Source: Paenibacillus sp. MMS20-IR301
Lineage (GTDB): Bacteria > Bacillota > Bacilli > Paenibacillales > Paenibacillaceae
Length of the DNA stretch: 64,000 bases
Reading direction: 5' to 3'
Assembly: GCF_032302195.1 (NCBI RefSeq)
Contig: NZ_CP135275.1
Location: forward strand, 1,736,001-1,800,000
Every line of letters begins with the position of its first letter. Positions within the stretch are counted from its first letter, which is position 1. A program made the position numbers and the translations under genes. Shown here one piece after another: positions 35,774 to 45,400 of this stretch. The notes under the pieces are model-generated. The model did no database searches and was not told the origin of the DNA. It saw only the letters and a program-made list of their open reading frames with translations.

Positions 35774-37093
35774 TCAATTGGTTTTCTTTTTAATTTGAAA
35801 CCGTAGTATAACCGGAATCAGCAGCAACGATAGAATCCCGCCAGCTAAAGAGAGCGTAGAGTAATCAGAATGAGCCACGATCAGGCCGGACAGCACCCCG
35901 CCTGAAGCGCCGGATAAAGCGATTAAAACATCGACTGTACCTTGTGTTTTGGCCCTGATATGCAGAGGTGTAGCATCGATAATCGTTGCCGTTCCGCTTA
36001 TCAGCCCAAAGTTCCATCCTAAGCCTAAAAGTGCAAGTGCCAATATAAGCAACGGCATTGAGTCACTAGGCGCATATGCTGCTATTAACCCTGCTGACAA
36101 CAGTGTCAACCCGGCTGCATAAGCCATAATAGTCCGGCCCAGTCTATCAACCAAGATTCCAGTAACTAATGAAGGTAGATACATAGCTGCCACGTGAATG
36201 CCGATTACCATCCCTACTGCGCCTAAGCCGTGACCGTGACTCTTCATATGCAAAGGTGTCATTGTCATAATGGCAACCATTACAATCTGTGTTAGAACCA
36301 TTACCGTTGCTCCGGTGATGAGCCCGGGCTTATTAACGCTTCCTTCCATATCATGTGAGCTGCGTACATCACCATTTGTATTTTTTATCCGGTTCGCTTC
36401 TGCAATGGCTTTCGAGACGAGGTAAGGATCTGGCCGAAGAAAAATAAGCAGAACCAGGCCAGCCAGAGTATACGCCACAGCACCTAACATAAATGGGCCT
36501 GACAGCGCCGGTGCACCTAGCGAAGTGGCAACTCTCCCCGTAAAATTAACAAGATTAGGTCTTGCCACAGCACCAAAGGTGGTAAAAACCATGGCCATGC
36601 TTATAGCTTTGGCCCGCTTAGCCGGCGGCGACAAGTCCGTTGCTGCATATCGTGCCTGCAGGTTTGTCGCAGTCCCAGCTCCATATATGAATAGCGATAG
36701 AAACAGCAGAATGACATTATTCAATATTGCCGCAAGAACAACTCCAAATGCACCTGCCCCTCCCGCAAAAAATCCGGCTGCTAACCCTACACGCCGGCCT
36801 GATTTTTGAGAAAGCCGGCCAACCACTAATGCTGTACCAGCAGAACCAAGCGTAAATAAGGCAGATGGAAGCCCGGCATAATTATCTGAACCGATCATAT
36901 CCTGTGCCAGCAGTGCTCCAACTGTAATACCTGCGGCTAACCCTGCTCCGCCAAATATCTGAGAAGCAATTACGACAGCCAACGTTTTTTTGTGTAGCTG
37001 ATGCTGCTTTTCTGCTAATTCGATATACTCCCTCCATGATTCAGGGATAATAGTACTTTCATTTTCAAGACTGAAAGGCCTTACATCTGACAT
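35774..37093 (-). CDS. MFS transporter
   Basis: The start at 37093 follows AAGGAG by 6 bases; the longer frame to 37189 runs into the LysR gene. The protein has about 439 residues with a 12-helix layout and a GRLSQKSGRRVGLAAG loop 2-3 signature. It begins 11 bases after the LysR stop and probably shares its mRNA. It resembles drug or metabolite exporters. The substrate is unknown. Confidence 0.85.
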   Translation of the reverse strand: MSDVRPFSLENESTIIPESWREYIELAEKQHQLHKKTLAVVIASQIFGGAGLAAGITVGALLAQDMIGSDNYAGLPSALFTLGSAGTALVVGRLSQKSGRRVGLAAGFFAGGAGAFGVVLAAILNNVILLFLSLFIYGAGTATNLQARYAATDLSPPAKRAKAISMAMVFTTFGAVARPNLVNFTGRVATSLGAPALSGPFMLGAVAYTLAGLVLLIFLRPDPYLVSKAIAEANRIKNTNGDVRSSHDMEGSVNKPGLITGATVMVLTQIVMVAIMTMTPLHMKSHGHGLGAVGMVIGIHVAAMYLPSLVTGILVDRLGRTIMAYAAGLTLLSAGLIAAYAPSDSMPLLILALALLGLGWNFGLISGTATIIDATPLHIRAKTQGTVDVLIALSGASGGVLSGLIVAHSDYSTLSLAGGILSLLLIPVILRFQIKKKTN

Positions 37094-37104
37094 AATGTTC
37101 TCCT

Positions 37105-38001
37105 TCATGCCCATCCTTTCGACTGCTCCCGGACCAATGAGAGGAATGCCGCAGCCGGTGGTGACAACGTCTCCTGCTTCCGGGTACACACGGCAATCGG
37201 ATTTAGCAAGGAAGCGCCCTTGACCCTCACACGCTCCACATCCCCGCGCTCCACATTGTCCCTTACGGCCAGGGAGGAGATAAAGACGGCTCCGTAGCCG
37301 GCCATGACGGCCCGAACCATCTCGTTCACCCCGTTAAATTGTAGACCAACCTTGGGAGGACTCACGTTTAAAGCCCGGCACAAGGAGAAGAGACGTTCCC
37401 GGGTAGAACTTCCTTCTTCACGCAGAATGAAGGGAACCTTCATCATCTCTGCTAAAGTAATTTCTTTCCCGGCGTATGGATGGTTTTTGGGGACGATAAA
37501 CCAGAGCTCATCCTCCAGAAGCTCCTCCCATTGGATGCCCGCCTGCTCCTCCCAGCCGCCTCCGTATACGGCTACCTCCGCATCATACTGCAATAGCCCC
37601 TCCACTGCTTCCCGGGAGTTGGCCGTGGTCAGGACTACCTCCACAGAAGGGTGCTCCTGCTTGTAGAGAGCAAGCCATTCCGGAAGCAGCAGATTGGCTG
37701 GCAGATAGGTGGCGACGATCCGCAGGATACCGCTGAACCCGGCCTTATATTCCCGGACCACTTCATCCAGCTCCCGCTCGAGCGCAAACAGCCGTTTCGC
37801 GTGGCTGGCCAGCATCTGACCCGCATCGGTCACCAGAATGCCACGCCCTTTGGAGGCTAACAGCTGGATGCCCAGTTCCTTCTCCAGGTTGCGTACCTGG
37901 GCCGTAACCGCAGGCTGGCTAATCCGTAGTTCCTCAGCGGCACGGGTGACTCCTCCTTTTTCGACGACGGTGTGAAATATTTTAAGGGCGTGAAGATTCA
38001 T
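37105..38001 (-). CDS. LysR-family regulator
   Basis: The protein has 298 residues. The N-terminal winged helix (LKIFHTVVEKGGVTRAAEEL, RISQPAVTAQVRNLEKELG split over two motifs) is followed by a linker helix and a periplasmic-binding-like effector domain. It is divergent from pyruvate kinase and upstream of the MFS gene. Control of one or both, perhaps by a glycolytic metabolite, is inference. Confidence 0.9.
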   Translation of the reverse strand: MNLHALKIFHTVVEKGGVTRAAEELRISQPAVTAQVRNLEKELGIQLLASKGRGILVTDAGQMLASHAKRLFALERELDEVVREYKAGFSGILRIVATYLPANLLLPEWLALYKQEHPSVEVVLTTANSREAVEGLLQYDAEVAVYGGGWEEQAGIQWEELLEDELWFIVPKNHPYAGKEITLAEMMKVPFILREEGSSTRERLFSLCRALNVSPPKVGLQFNGVNEMVRAVMAGYGAVFISSLAVRDNVERGDVERVRVKGASLLNPIAVCTRKQETLSPPAAAFLSLVREQSKGWA

Positions 38002-38019
38002 AAGATGACCTGCCTCCTA

Positions 38020-38033
38020 CATCAAAATTGATG
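38020..38033. promoter_or_regulatory. Candidate LysR binding site
   Basis: CATCAA-AA-TTGATG is an inverted repeat with T-N11-A-like spacing between the LysR and pyruvate kinase genes. A partial second copy (CTGATGAAT) lies at 38058. Confidence 0.45.
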
Positions 38034-38142
38034 AATAACGAAAATAAATATATTTTTCTGATGAATCTTTTTGCTTTATTGTATTAGTTAAGGAAAATTT
38101 TCACAAGTGTTCAATGCTAATTTATGAAGGAGAGAAAAATCC

Positions 38143-39573
38143 ATGAACAAAACTAAAATCGTCTGTACCATTGGCCCCTCCAGCGAAAGTCCCGAAATGC
38201 TCCGGAAGCTGATCCGGGCCGGTATGAACGTCGCCCGCCTGAATTTCGCCCACGGAGAGCTGGACGAGCATGCGGAGCGCATCCGCCGTATCCGGGAAGC
38301 AGCCAAGGAGCTGAACCAATACGTTGCCGTCCTGCTCGACATCAAAGGTCCGGAAATTCGCATCGGTAAAATGGCCTCGGACTATGCGGAGCTGGTATCG
38401 GGTGAAGCCGTGGTTCTGACCACCGAGGAAGTACTCGGCACCAAGGACCGCATACAAGTCACCTACAAGCAGCTGCCCCAAGATGTCAAGCCCGGCACTA
38501 TCATTCTGATCGATGACGGTCTGGTCCGGTTGGAGGTCGTAAAGGCCGAAGGCACCGAAATCACCTGCCTCATCCTGAACGGCGGCAAGCTGAAGCAGCG
38601 CAAGGGCATCAATGTTCCCGGCATCAAAACCAGTCTTCCCGGCGTAACTGAGAAGGACGTCCGGCACATCGAGTTCGGTATTGAGCAGAGGATCGACATC
38701 ATCGCCCAATCCTTCGTACGCAAAGCCGAAGACATTCTAGAGATTAAACATATCCTAAATAAACACAAGGGCGGCCATATCCAAGTCATTGCCAAGATTG
38801 AAAATGACGAAGGCGTGGAGAACCTGGACGCTATCCTGAGCGTAGCTGACGGCCTGATGGTTGCCCGCGGCGATCTGGGCGTAGACCTGCCGGTGGAGGA
38901 GGTGCCACTGGTTCAGAAAGACATGATCAAGAAGTGTAACCTGGCCGGAAAACCGGTCATCACCGCCACCCACATGCTGGAGTCCATGCAGATGAACCCG
39001 CGTCCGACCCGTGCGGAAGCAAGCGATGTCGCCAATGCCATCTTCGACGGCACCGATTCCGTCATGCTGTCCGGTGAATCTGCCGCAGGCAAGTACCCGC
39101 TGGAGTCCGTCGAGACCATGGCGCGCATCGCCGCCCGCACCGAGTCCGTTCTGGGACGTTATGACCGCTACAGCCTCAAGGGTGATGAGGCTGCCGATAA
39201 CGTAACCGGCGCCATCGGTGAAGCTGTTGCCCGTACTGCGCTCGCGCTCTCCGCCAAGGCCATTCTTGCCCTGACCGAAAGCGGCTTTACCGCCCGGATG
39301 ATCGCCAAGCATAAGCCGGCTGTACCGGTCATCGCTGTATCCACCCAGGAGAGCGTGCTGTATGCCCTGTCTTTGACCTGGGGGGTAACTCCGCTGCTGC
39401 GCAAAGAGTCCGCTTCCAGCACGGATGCAGCTGTAGCAGCCGCTGTTGAACTGGCCAAGTCAGCCGGATACATACAAGATGGCGACTTGGTGGTCATCAC
39501 CGCCGGTGTCCCCGCAGGCTGCACCGGAACCACCAACCTGCTGCGGGTTCACCAAGTAGGCGAAGGGCTCTAA
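38143..39573 (+). CDS. pyk: Pyruvate kinase, short form
   Basis: The protein has 476 residues and AAGGAG 10 bases before the ATG. The barrel carries RLNFAHGE, LLDIKGPEIR, VIAKIENDEG (catalytic Lys) and the MLESM...RPTRAEASDVANAIFDGTD signature. It ends after the allosteric C-domain, without the extra PEP-utiliser-like domain usual on the main enzyme of Bacillus and Paenibacillus (about 585 residues). It is therefore probably a second isoenzyme. Codons are strongly biased to C at the third position compared with the neighbours, as in highly expressed genes. Divergent LysR control is likely. Confidence 0.92.
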   Translation: MNKTKIVCTIGPSSESPEMLRKLIRAGMNVARLNFAHGELDEHAERIRRIREAAKELNQYVAVLLDIKGPEIRIGKMASDYAELVSGEAVVLTTEEVLGTKDRIQVTYKQLPQDVKPGTIILIDDGLVRLEVVKAEGTEITCLILNGGKLKQRKGINVPGIKTSLPGVTEKDVRHIEFGIEQRIDIIAQSFVRKAEDILEIKHILNKHKGGHIQVIAKIENDEGVENLDAILSVADGLMVARGDLGVDLPVEEVPLVQKDMIKKCNLAGKPVITATHMLESMQMNPRPTRAEASDVANAIFDGTDSVMLSGESAAGKYPLESVETMARIAARTESVLGRYDRYSLKGDEAADNVTGAIGEAVARTALALSAKAILALTESGFTARMIAKHKPAVPVIAVSTQESVLYALSLTWGVTPLLRKESASSTDAAVAAAVELAKSAGYIQDGDLVVITAGVPAGCTGTTNLLRVHQVGEGL

Positions 39574-39578
39574 AAAAG

Positions 39579-39625
39579 AAAAACATCCGCAGCAGGAGCC
39601 TATCGCACCTGCTGCGGATGTTTTT
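39579..39625 (+). terminator. Terminator after pyruvate kinase
   Basis: A perfect stem of at least 16 bp (ACATCCGCAGCAGG / CCTGCTGCGGATGT core) is flanked by A-tract and T-tract, and starts a few bases after the stop. It should work in both directions. Confidence 0.9.
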
Positions 39626-39675
39626 GGTTTACCCTGCGCCTTTATGATAACCTTCCTGCATCTTCCCCTCTTTAC

Positions 39676-40437
39676 CTATTTGAATGAGTTAAACCAATCA
39701 TCTAACGCCTGGACGACACTCCGGAGTTGTTCATCTTCGGTAATTTCAGGTGCATGATCTCCCTTTTGCATCCCGTATGATCCGAACTGTCCGTGGTTCC
39801 CTCCATCAATGCTGACGAATGTTGTGTCCTCAGGTAGATTCGTTTGGGTCTTCTCCCATTCTTCCTTGTTCAGTACGCCATCATCGGTTCCTGTAATTTG
39901 TAATGCAGATAAGCTGGTATCCTTTAAGCTTCCACCGTCATCTGCATAAGAGGCCAAGTAAAAAATACCTTCAAGCTTCTCAGGCTGCTCTGCAGCATAC
40001 CGGGAGGCAAATGCGCCGCCCAGCGAATGGCCGCCAATGACGAACGCTTCATCAGGATGCTCTGCAATGAAAATGTCGGCTTTATTCTGACCAAAGATGG
40101 CTAAATTGAGCGGCATCTTGGCAATGTATACCCGGTGGCCTTGTTCCGCCATTGCTCTGGCGAGCGGAGCATAACTTGCGGGTTCTACCAGACCTCCCGG
40201 ATAAAAAATGATATTGGGCTCCACAGCTTCTTTTCCCTGCGGTTCAAACCGGTAACCCTGCTTTATAGTGGTGACATGTACCTGATCGTCGCTTAGCATT
40301 GCTGCTTCAGCATTTCCGGACGGGCTATACGTAACCGATTTGAGATATACAAACACTCCTGCCACAAGGGCGACGACAACCACGCTTATCCATATCAGTA
40401 TTTTCTTCCATCTGCTCATGCGTTTTGCCGTTTTCAA
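39676..40437 (-). CDS. Alpha/beta hydrolase with membrane anchor
   Basis: The TTG start follows AGGTGG. The protein has 253 residues. A basic N-terminus and one helix (about 12-33) tether a hydrolase domain outside the cell. IIFYPGGLV is the oxyanion strand, IGGHSLGGAFAS holds the nucleophile, DDGVLN the acid candidate and GGNHGQFG the His. It is divergent from a TetR regulator, which probably represses it. The substrate is unknown. Confidence 0.85.
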   Translation of the reverse strand: MKTAKRMSRWKKILIWISVVVVALVAGVFVYLKSVTYSPSGNAEAAMLSDDQVHVTTIKQGYRFEPQGKEAVEPNIIFYPGGLVEPASYAPLARAMAEQGHRVYIAKMPLNLAIFGQNKADIFIAEHPDEAFVIGGHSLGGAFASRYAAEQPEKLEGIFYLASYADDGGSLKDTSLSALQITGTDDGVLNKEEWEKTQTNLPEDTTFVSIDGGNHGQFGSYGMQKGDHAPEITEDEQLRSVVQALDDWFNSFK

Positions 40438-40485
40438 TATACAACCACCTTTAGTATCGCTATTTTGACTACAGATTAATTATAT

Positions 40486-40495
40486 TTACCGGTAA
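40486..40495. promoter_or_regulatory. Candidate TetR operator
   Basis: The perfect palindrome TTACCGGTAA lies between the divergent hydrolase and TetR genes in an otherwise AT-rich stretch. Confidence 0.45.
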
Positions 40496-40571
40496 GTAAA
40501 ATTACAAGTGGATAGTAGATATTGTTTATGCCCGGCTTGTGTCATAATATATCTATGAAGGAGAGTGTGCA

Positions 40572-41174
40572 ATGCCAGAAAAATCAAGAAAGCGGTTGCC
40601 GGGTAGACCCAAACAAGCTGACACAGACTTATCTGTTCAGCAAACGATTATTTCTACTGCATCCTCATTGTTTAAGGAATACGGCTACGAATCGGTCACA
40701 CTCCAGCAAATCGGGAAACAATGCGGTGTCTCCAAGCAGGCCATTTATTATCATTTCGCAAGCAAACCTGAACTATTCAAGGTCGCCATGACTGCGATGT
40801 TTCACAATATCCATAGAGTCACTGCCGAGCTGTTGAATGAAGCCGATCATCTGGAACAGGGGTTGGTCCGTTTGGCGGAAGCCAGCTTAGCAAATCCCCA
40901 TACTGAGATTGAATCGATGATGAGGGATGCTGAGCCTTATCTTGAAAAAGAGCAGATTCGGATAATCCGGGAAGCCGAGCAACAAATTATCGGATTGTTA
41001 GCTGTCCATTTCAGGAACGCGATGAACCAGCAGCTTCTTCGTGAAGACGATCCAATGTTCCTGGCAGAGACCTTCTCGACCCTGATGTTGATTGGGAATC
41101 GTCCGCTTAAGTATGAATCTCATCTTGTCCTGGGCCGGAGGCTGGTGGCCCTCTTCCTTCGGGGGGCAATTTGA
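40572..41174 (+). CDS. TetR-family regulator
   Basis: The protein has 200 residues and AAGGAGAG before the ATG. The helix-turn-helix (SVTLQQIGKQCGVSKQAIYYHF-type block, about 42-64) is preceded by a basic N-terminal arm (KSRKRLPGRPKQ). The C-terminal domain resembles the AcrR/TetR_C_39-like group. It probably acts on the divergent hydrolase promoter at the 40486 palindrome. Confidence 0.88.
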   Translation: MPEKSRKRLPGRPKQADTDLSVQQTIISTASSLFKEYGYESVTLQQIGKQCGVSKQAIYYHFASKPELFKVAMTAMFHNIHRVTAELLNEADHLEQGLVRLAEASLANPHTEIESMMRDAEPYLEKEQIRIIREAEQQIIGLLAVHFRNAMNQQLLREDDPMFLAETFSTLMLIGNRPLKYESHLVLGRRLVALFLRGAI

Positions 41175-41225
41175 ACAGTCTTAATATGAATAATCGGAGA
41201 GATCGATCAGGAGGTGTAATATTCT

Positions 41226-42398
41226 TTGATTAAGGCACTGCTAATAGATGATGAACGACTGGCTATAGTTAAACTGGAGTTTATGCTTAATGAAATGAAA
41301 ACTGTGGAGGTTGCAGGATGCTTTACGGATCCTGTACAAGCTCTTGAGGCTGCTCCCCGCTTAAGTCCGGATGTGATTTTTCTGGATATTGAAATGCCGG
41401 AGCTTAACGGTCTTATGGTCGCAGAACAACTTCAGAGCATCTGTCCCAAAGCAATGATCGTTTTTTTGACAGCCTACAATAACTATGCCGTTGATGCCTT
41501 TGAGCTTAATGCGCTGGATTATATTCTAAAGCCTGTTAACCGCAGCAGACTTTCGGTAACACTTGAGCGGCTGGAGAAGCGTCTGGAGGCGCAAGCGTTG
41601 TTACATCCGGTCAAAGCTACTCTGGTGCACTGCTTCCAATCGATCCGGTTCGAATACGGGGGCGTTATAATTCCCAATTTCCGCTGGCGCACTACGAAGG
41701 CTCAGGAGCTGTTCGCGTATTTATTGCACAATCGTAACCGCTTTGTTCACAGGGATGCGCTTATTGAACTGCTATGGCCTGACTTTCCAGTCAAAAAAGC
41801 CTCCTCGCTACTGTACACTACAATTTATCAGGTTAGGCAGTGCCTTAAACAGGGGGAAATTGATCTGCAGATCAGTAATGTCAGTGCCGGTGAAGGCTAC
41901 CTGCTTGAAGTTAAAGGACTGCATGTCGATGTCGACGAATGGGAAGAAGGTATTCAGCGTCTGTCCTTAATTCATTCCGGCAATGTTCTGGAGCATCATC
42001 GCTTATTCGAACTTTACATAGGGGACTATATGGGGGATTATGATTTCTTATGGGCAGAAAGTGAACGGCAGCGTCTTCGCACGATCTGGCTTCATCACGC
42101 TATGAATATTGGTAATTTCTATATCTCCTGCAACAAACTTGCTGAAGCAGTAACGGTGTATCAGCGAATCGTTCAGATGCAGCCCTACTTTGAGCAGGCG
42201 CATTTCGGATTAATGAAGATCTATGAGACCGTCGGGGACCGGCCAGCTGTTGAGAGTCAATATAATCATCTCTCGGAAATACTTCTGTATGAGCTGGGGA
42301 TAGAACCTATCACTGAAATTACTAATTGGTATGAAACATGGAAACAAGGTAATCACAAGAATATACCGCTTGAAGACAAAACCGCCGCTTCGTTATGA
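41226..42398 (+). CDS. Response regulator with winged-helix and BTAD domains (SARP-like)
   Basis: The TTG start lies 9 bases after GGAGGTG. The receiver (1-120) has LLIDDE, phospho-acceptor VIFLDIEMPE, FLTAY and the ILKP lysine. An OmpR-type winged helix (about 145-235, with RRTTKAQELFAYLLHN-like segment and ALIELLWPD) and a BTAD helical-repeat domain (about 240-380) follow. Regulators of this build commonly accompany the 7TM hybrid kinases found at 46434 and 49568, so those are its likely partners. It converges on the adhesin gene with a shared terminator. Confidence 0.88.
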   Translation: MIKALLIDDERLAIVKLEFMLNEMKTVEVAGCFTDPVQALEAAPRLSPDVIFLDIEMPELNGLMVAEQLQSICPKAMIVFLTAYNNYAVDAFELNALDYILKPVNRSRLSVTLERLEKRLEAQALLHPVKATLVHCFQSIRFEYGGVIIPNFRWRTTKAQELFAYLLHNRNRFVHRDALIELLWPDFPVKKASSLLYTTIYQVRQCLKQGEIDLQISNVSAGEGYLLEVKGLHVDVDEWEEGIQRLSLIHSGNVLEHHRLFELYIGDYMGDYDFLWAESERQRLRTIWLHHAMNIGNFYISCNKLAEAVTVYQRIVQMQPYFEQAHFGLMKIYETVGDRPAVESQYNHLSEILLYELGIEPITEITNWYETWKQGNHKNIPLEDKTAASL

Positions 42399-42416
42399 AG
42401 TGGCGGTTTTGTCTTC
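42372..42416. terminator. Two-way terminator between regulator and adhesin genes
   Basis: A 20-bp stem (GAAGACAAAACCGCC / GGCGGTTTTGTCTTC plus GCTTC/GAAGT) with a 5-base loop. The stop codon of the response regulator lies in the loop/stem, so the hairpin is partly coding. Confidence 0.85.
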
Positions 42417-42423
42417 GACTTGA

Positions 42424-45400
42424 TTATTTTTTAGATTCCCTGAATTTCCTGGAGAGTATGAACCCGAGAAGGATCAGTCCAATTCCAGCTGCGTAAATCA
42501 AAATGGGTGCTTCCTCTCCTGTCTGCGGAAGCTTGCCCGGCAGACCGCTTTGGTTCGCAGGTTCTTGTTGCACTGGTTCGTCTACGGTCCCTTTCGGCAC
42601 CTCGTCAACCACTACCTCGATTTCGAGCTCTTGCTCCTCACCATTATTATTAATGATGATGGTAAACTTATCTTTGCCTGTATAGCCAGGGTCTGGTGTG
42701 TATTTCCATTTCCCGTCAGGTGTAATTACGACGGTTCCATGTTCAGGCTTGTCACCAATACTAGGTATCCCTCCAAGCGGGATCTCACCCTCAATCGGAA
42801 CATCCTCTATTGTAGTGACAGCGGTGGGTTGTGGACTAGAAGGACTGCTAGATGCAGGTGTCACTCCCGGTGCAACAGTAGGTTCTGGTGAAGCTGTTGG
42901 AGTCACTGCTGGGGTTACTGTTGGACCCGGTGTGACTACGACCCCTGGTACGCCTGGAGTTGGCGTCGACGACGGTAATGATGGTACATATGGTGTTTCT
43001 GTTGGTGCCATTGTTGGCGCAGGAGTCGGCGTTGCCGTTGGTGCTATTGTTGGCGTTGCTGTTGGTGCTTCAGTCGGTGCTACTGTCGGCGTTGCCGTTG
43101 GCGCTACAGTAGGTGTTGCTGTTGGCGCTTCTGTCGGTGCTACTGTTGGCGTTGCCGTTGGAGCTATAGTCGGTGCTACTGTTGGTGCTACTGTTGGCGC
43201 TAAAGTCGGCGATGCTGTCGGTGACGGTGATACCGTTGGCGCCACTGTCGGCACAACTGTTGTTTTATTTGTAATTTGCAGCTCTATACCTGTAGTTGAA
43301 TTGATTTTGACTGGATGAGGCGTCGTATCTAACACGTAACCTGCAGGTGAAGTTTTTTCGATTACTGTGTAATCGCCTCCGAGCAATTTAGTGAATTCAA
43401 GCTTACCTTCTACATTAGTAACTCCCGAATTAATCCAAATCTGCTCATTGCCGGCGATACGGAATAAATCAAATTCAGCTCCCTGGAGAGTTTTACTATG
43501 ATTGCTGGCATCGATCTTCTCAATACTAAGGGTACCTCTTACACCGCTTCCTGTACCAGATCCGCTTGAGAGCTTAACCGTGATTTCGGAATTGCTGTCT
43601 TTGGTCACTTCTTTTACATTTTTCCCTTCGAGGTTTACCTCATTACTAACCTGCTCGTTATTCTGTGCAGCAATCAGTGACTGGTACTTAAGGATATAGG
43701 CTTCTGAAATTTCACTTACAAACTTCAGCTGGAAGCTTTCTTTACCGTCACTGTCCTTCAGAAATTTCAGAGTATAATCCTTCCCGTTAACCAGTTCCTC
43801 ACTGGCTGGCGTTATTGTTCCGTTGGCCGCAACATTTGTCTTGTAGAGATGATAAGTGTTGGTGAGCAGAATTTGGTTCGCACTCGGAAGGTCTGTTAGT
43901 ACAGCATCCTTCACAACAGATTGATTCCGGTTAATATATACCGTCCAATCAATCTTATTTCCGTTTTGCGCCCCTGTTTTGTTGATATATTCGCCCCCGT
44001 TAGGAATGTTGACAGAAGCATTCAGGTCAGCGGATTCCCGGGCCGTACCGTCATACAGAACCGCAGTGTTGTTAACTTCCTTCAGGTCGATAACCTGACC
44101 GGCGAATGAAGTCTTAAAGGTAACATAAAATGCATAATTGATCGTTTTATTAAAGCTTATCTCCAGCTTCCCGCCGCTCAGAGTCACCTTGTAATCCTCT
44201 TCATTGACGTTTACATCCTCATCAGGGTTCCCGTTCTTGCCGTAGACCCATTTGAACACCTTAACGGAATCCAGATCTACAATTTGGCCTTCGCTGATCG
44301 TATCTGTCAGTTTGGCCTTGGCCAGGGATTTCATATTATAGTTAGCCCCGATATTCCAAGTGATTTTCTTGGCAAGAGCATCGTAAGAACCGTTCTTAAG
44401 GCCGTTATTTTTCACTTCAGCTCTAGGATTGAACGTTGAAGTTTCCGTTATTGTCCGCACATCGGTTTCTCCGGTCTCTAACCATTCCAGCACTGCCTGA
44501 TTAACGAAGCGGTCTTCTCCCTCCGAGAGCCAGTCATAATTGAACTGTGTGGTATAGGTGATGGTATACGGTTCATGAATCGGCGCTTTGAAAATGATCG
44601 TAAACCCGTCGGTTGCCGTCACAGGGTTGTGCTCCGTATAGACTACCTCTGTAACGACGGCAGCACCTCCCCCGGCCGGTTTAATTACGAGGGTTCCTGG
44701 GACAAGCTTCAGTCCTGCGTTAAGGAAGGTATCCGTTACCTTCAAATTATTCATTGTTTTGGAGTCTTTGTTGATTGTAATTGTCCAGTCTACTGTCTTG
44801 TTCAGGTAATGGATATTGCTGTTTCCCTTGGACAATATTTGTTGGGTGATATTCTGGGAAGATGATTCTTTATGTTCACCAAAAATCACTTCATTAGTGA
44901 CATTACCATTTTTGAATACACGTTCTGATGCCTTTGTCTTGTATTCGATGCGGTATGCCGAGTGAATATCATCTTTGAATTTAAGTGCAAACTGATTTTT
45001 ACCATCTACCACTGAGGTAGTAACCGTGTATTTATTGTCCGGAAGCGGCTGTTCATCCTTGACCCCTGTACCATCGGCCGCAATAGTCACCGGGTATACC
45101 ATCAGTGAATTTGCGATGAGCTCTTGTTTGAGGTCTACAGTATCCTTCAGCAGCGCATCGTTTGCCGGAATCAGCTTTTCATTGTAGTTGAATTCAATGG
45201 CCCAGCTGATAGTCTGGGTGGCAGAATCGTAGCCGGCAGTCACTTTATTAAGCGGCTTACCTCTTCCTGCGGTAACGGTAGCCTTTGATTCTTTGGATAA
45301 TCCGCCGTCGCCTGTAAATACCGCAGTATTCTCATAACTAACTGCGTCTTCACCGCTGGCTGTAATATCGGTGGTGAATTCTATACGATACGCCTTGATA

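Noticed and set aside
38122..38709. Long minus-strand frames opposite pyruvate kinase (also 38755-39312)
   Set aside because: They are shadows caused by the strong C-ending codon bias of pyk, with no family features.
42985..43265. CRISPR-like periodicity
   Set aside because: The units are short, contiguous, in frame and without spacers, so they are a coding repeat.
42698..43318. 206-codon + strand frame rich in Val/Gly/Ala/Thr
   Set aside because: It is the complement of the APT-repeat part of the adhesin. The repeat unit is free of stops in several frames, and there is no ribosome site.
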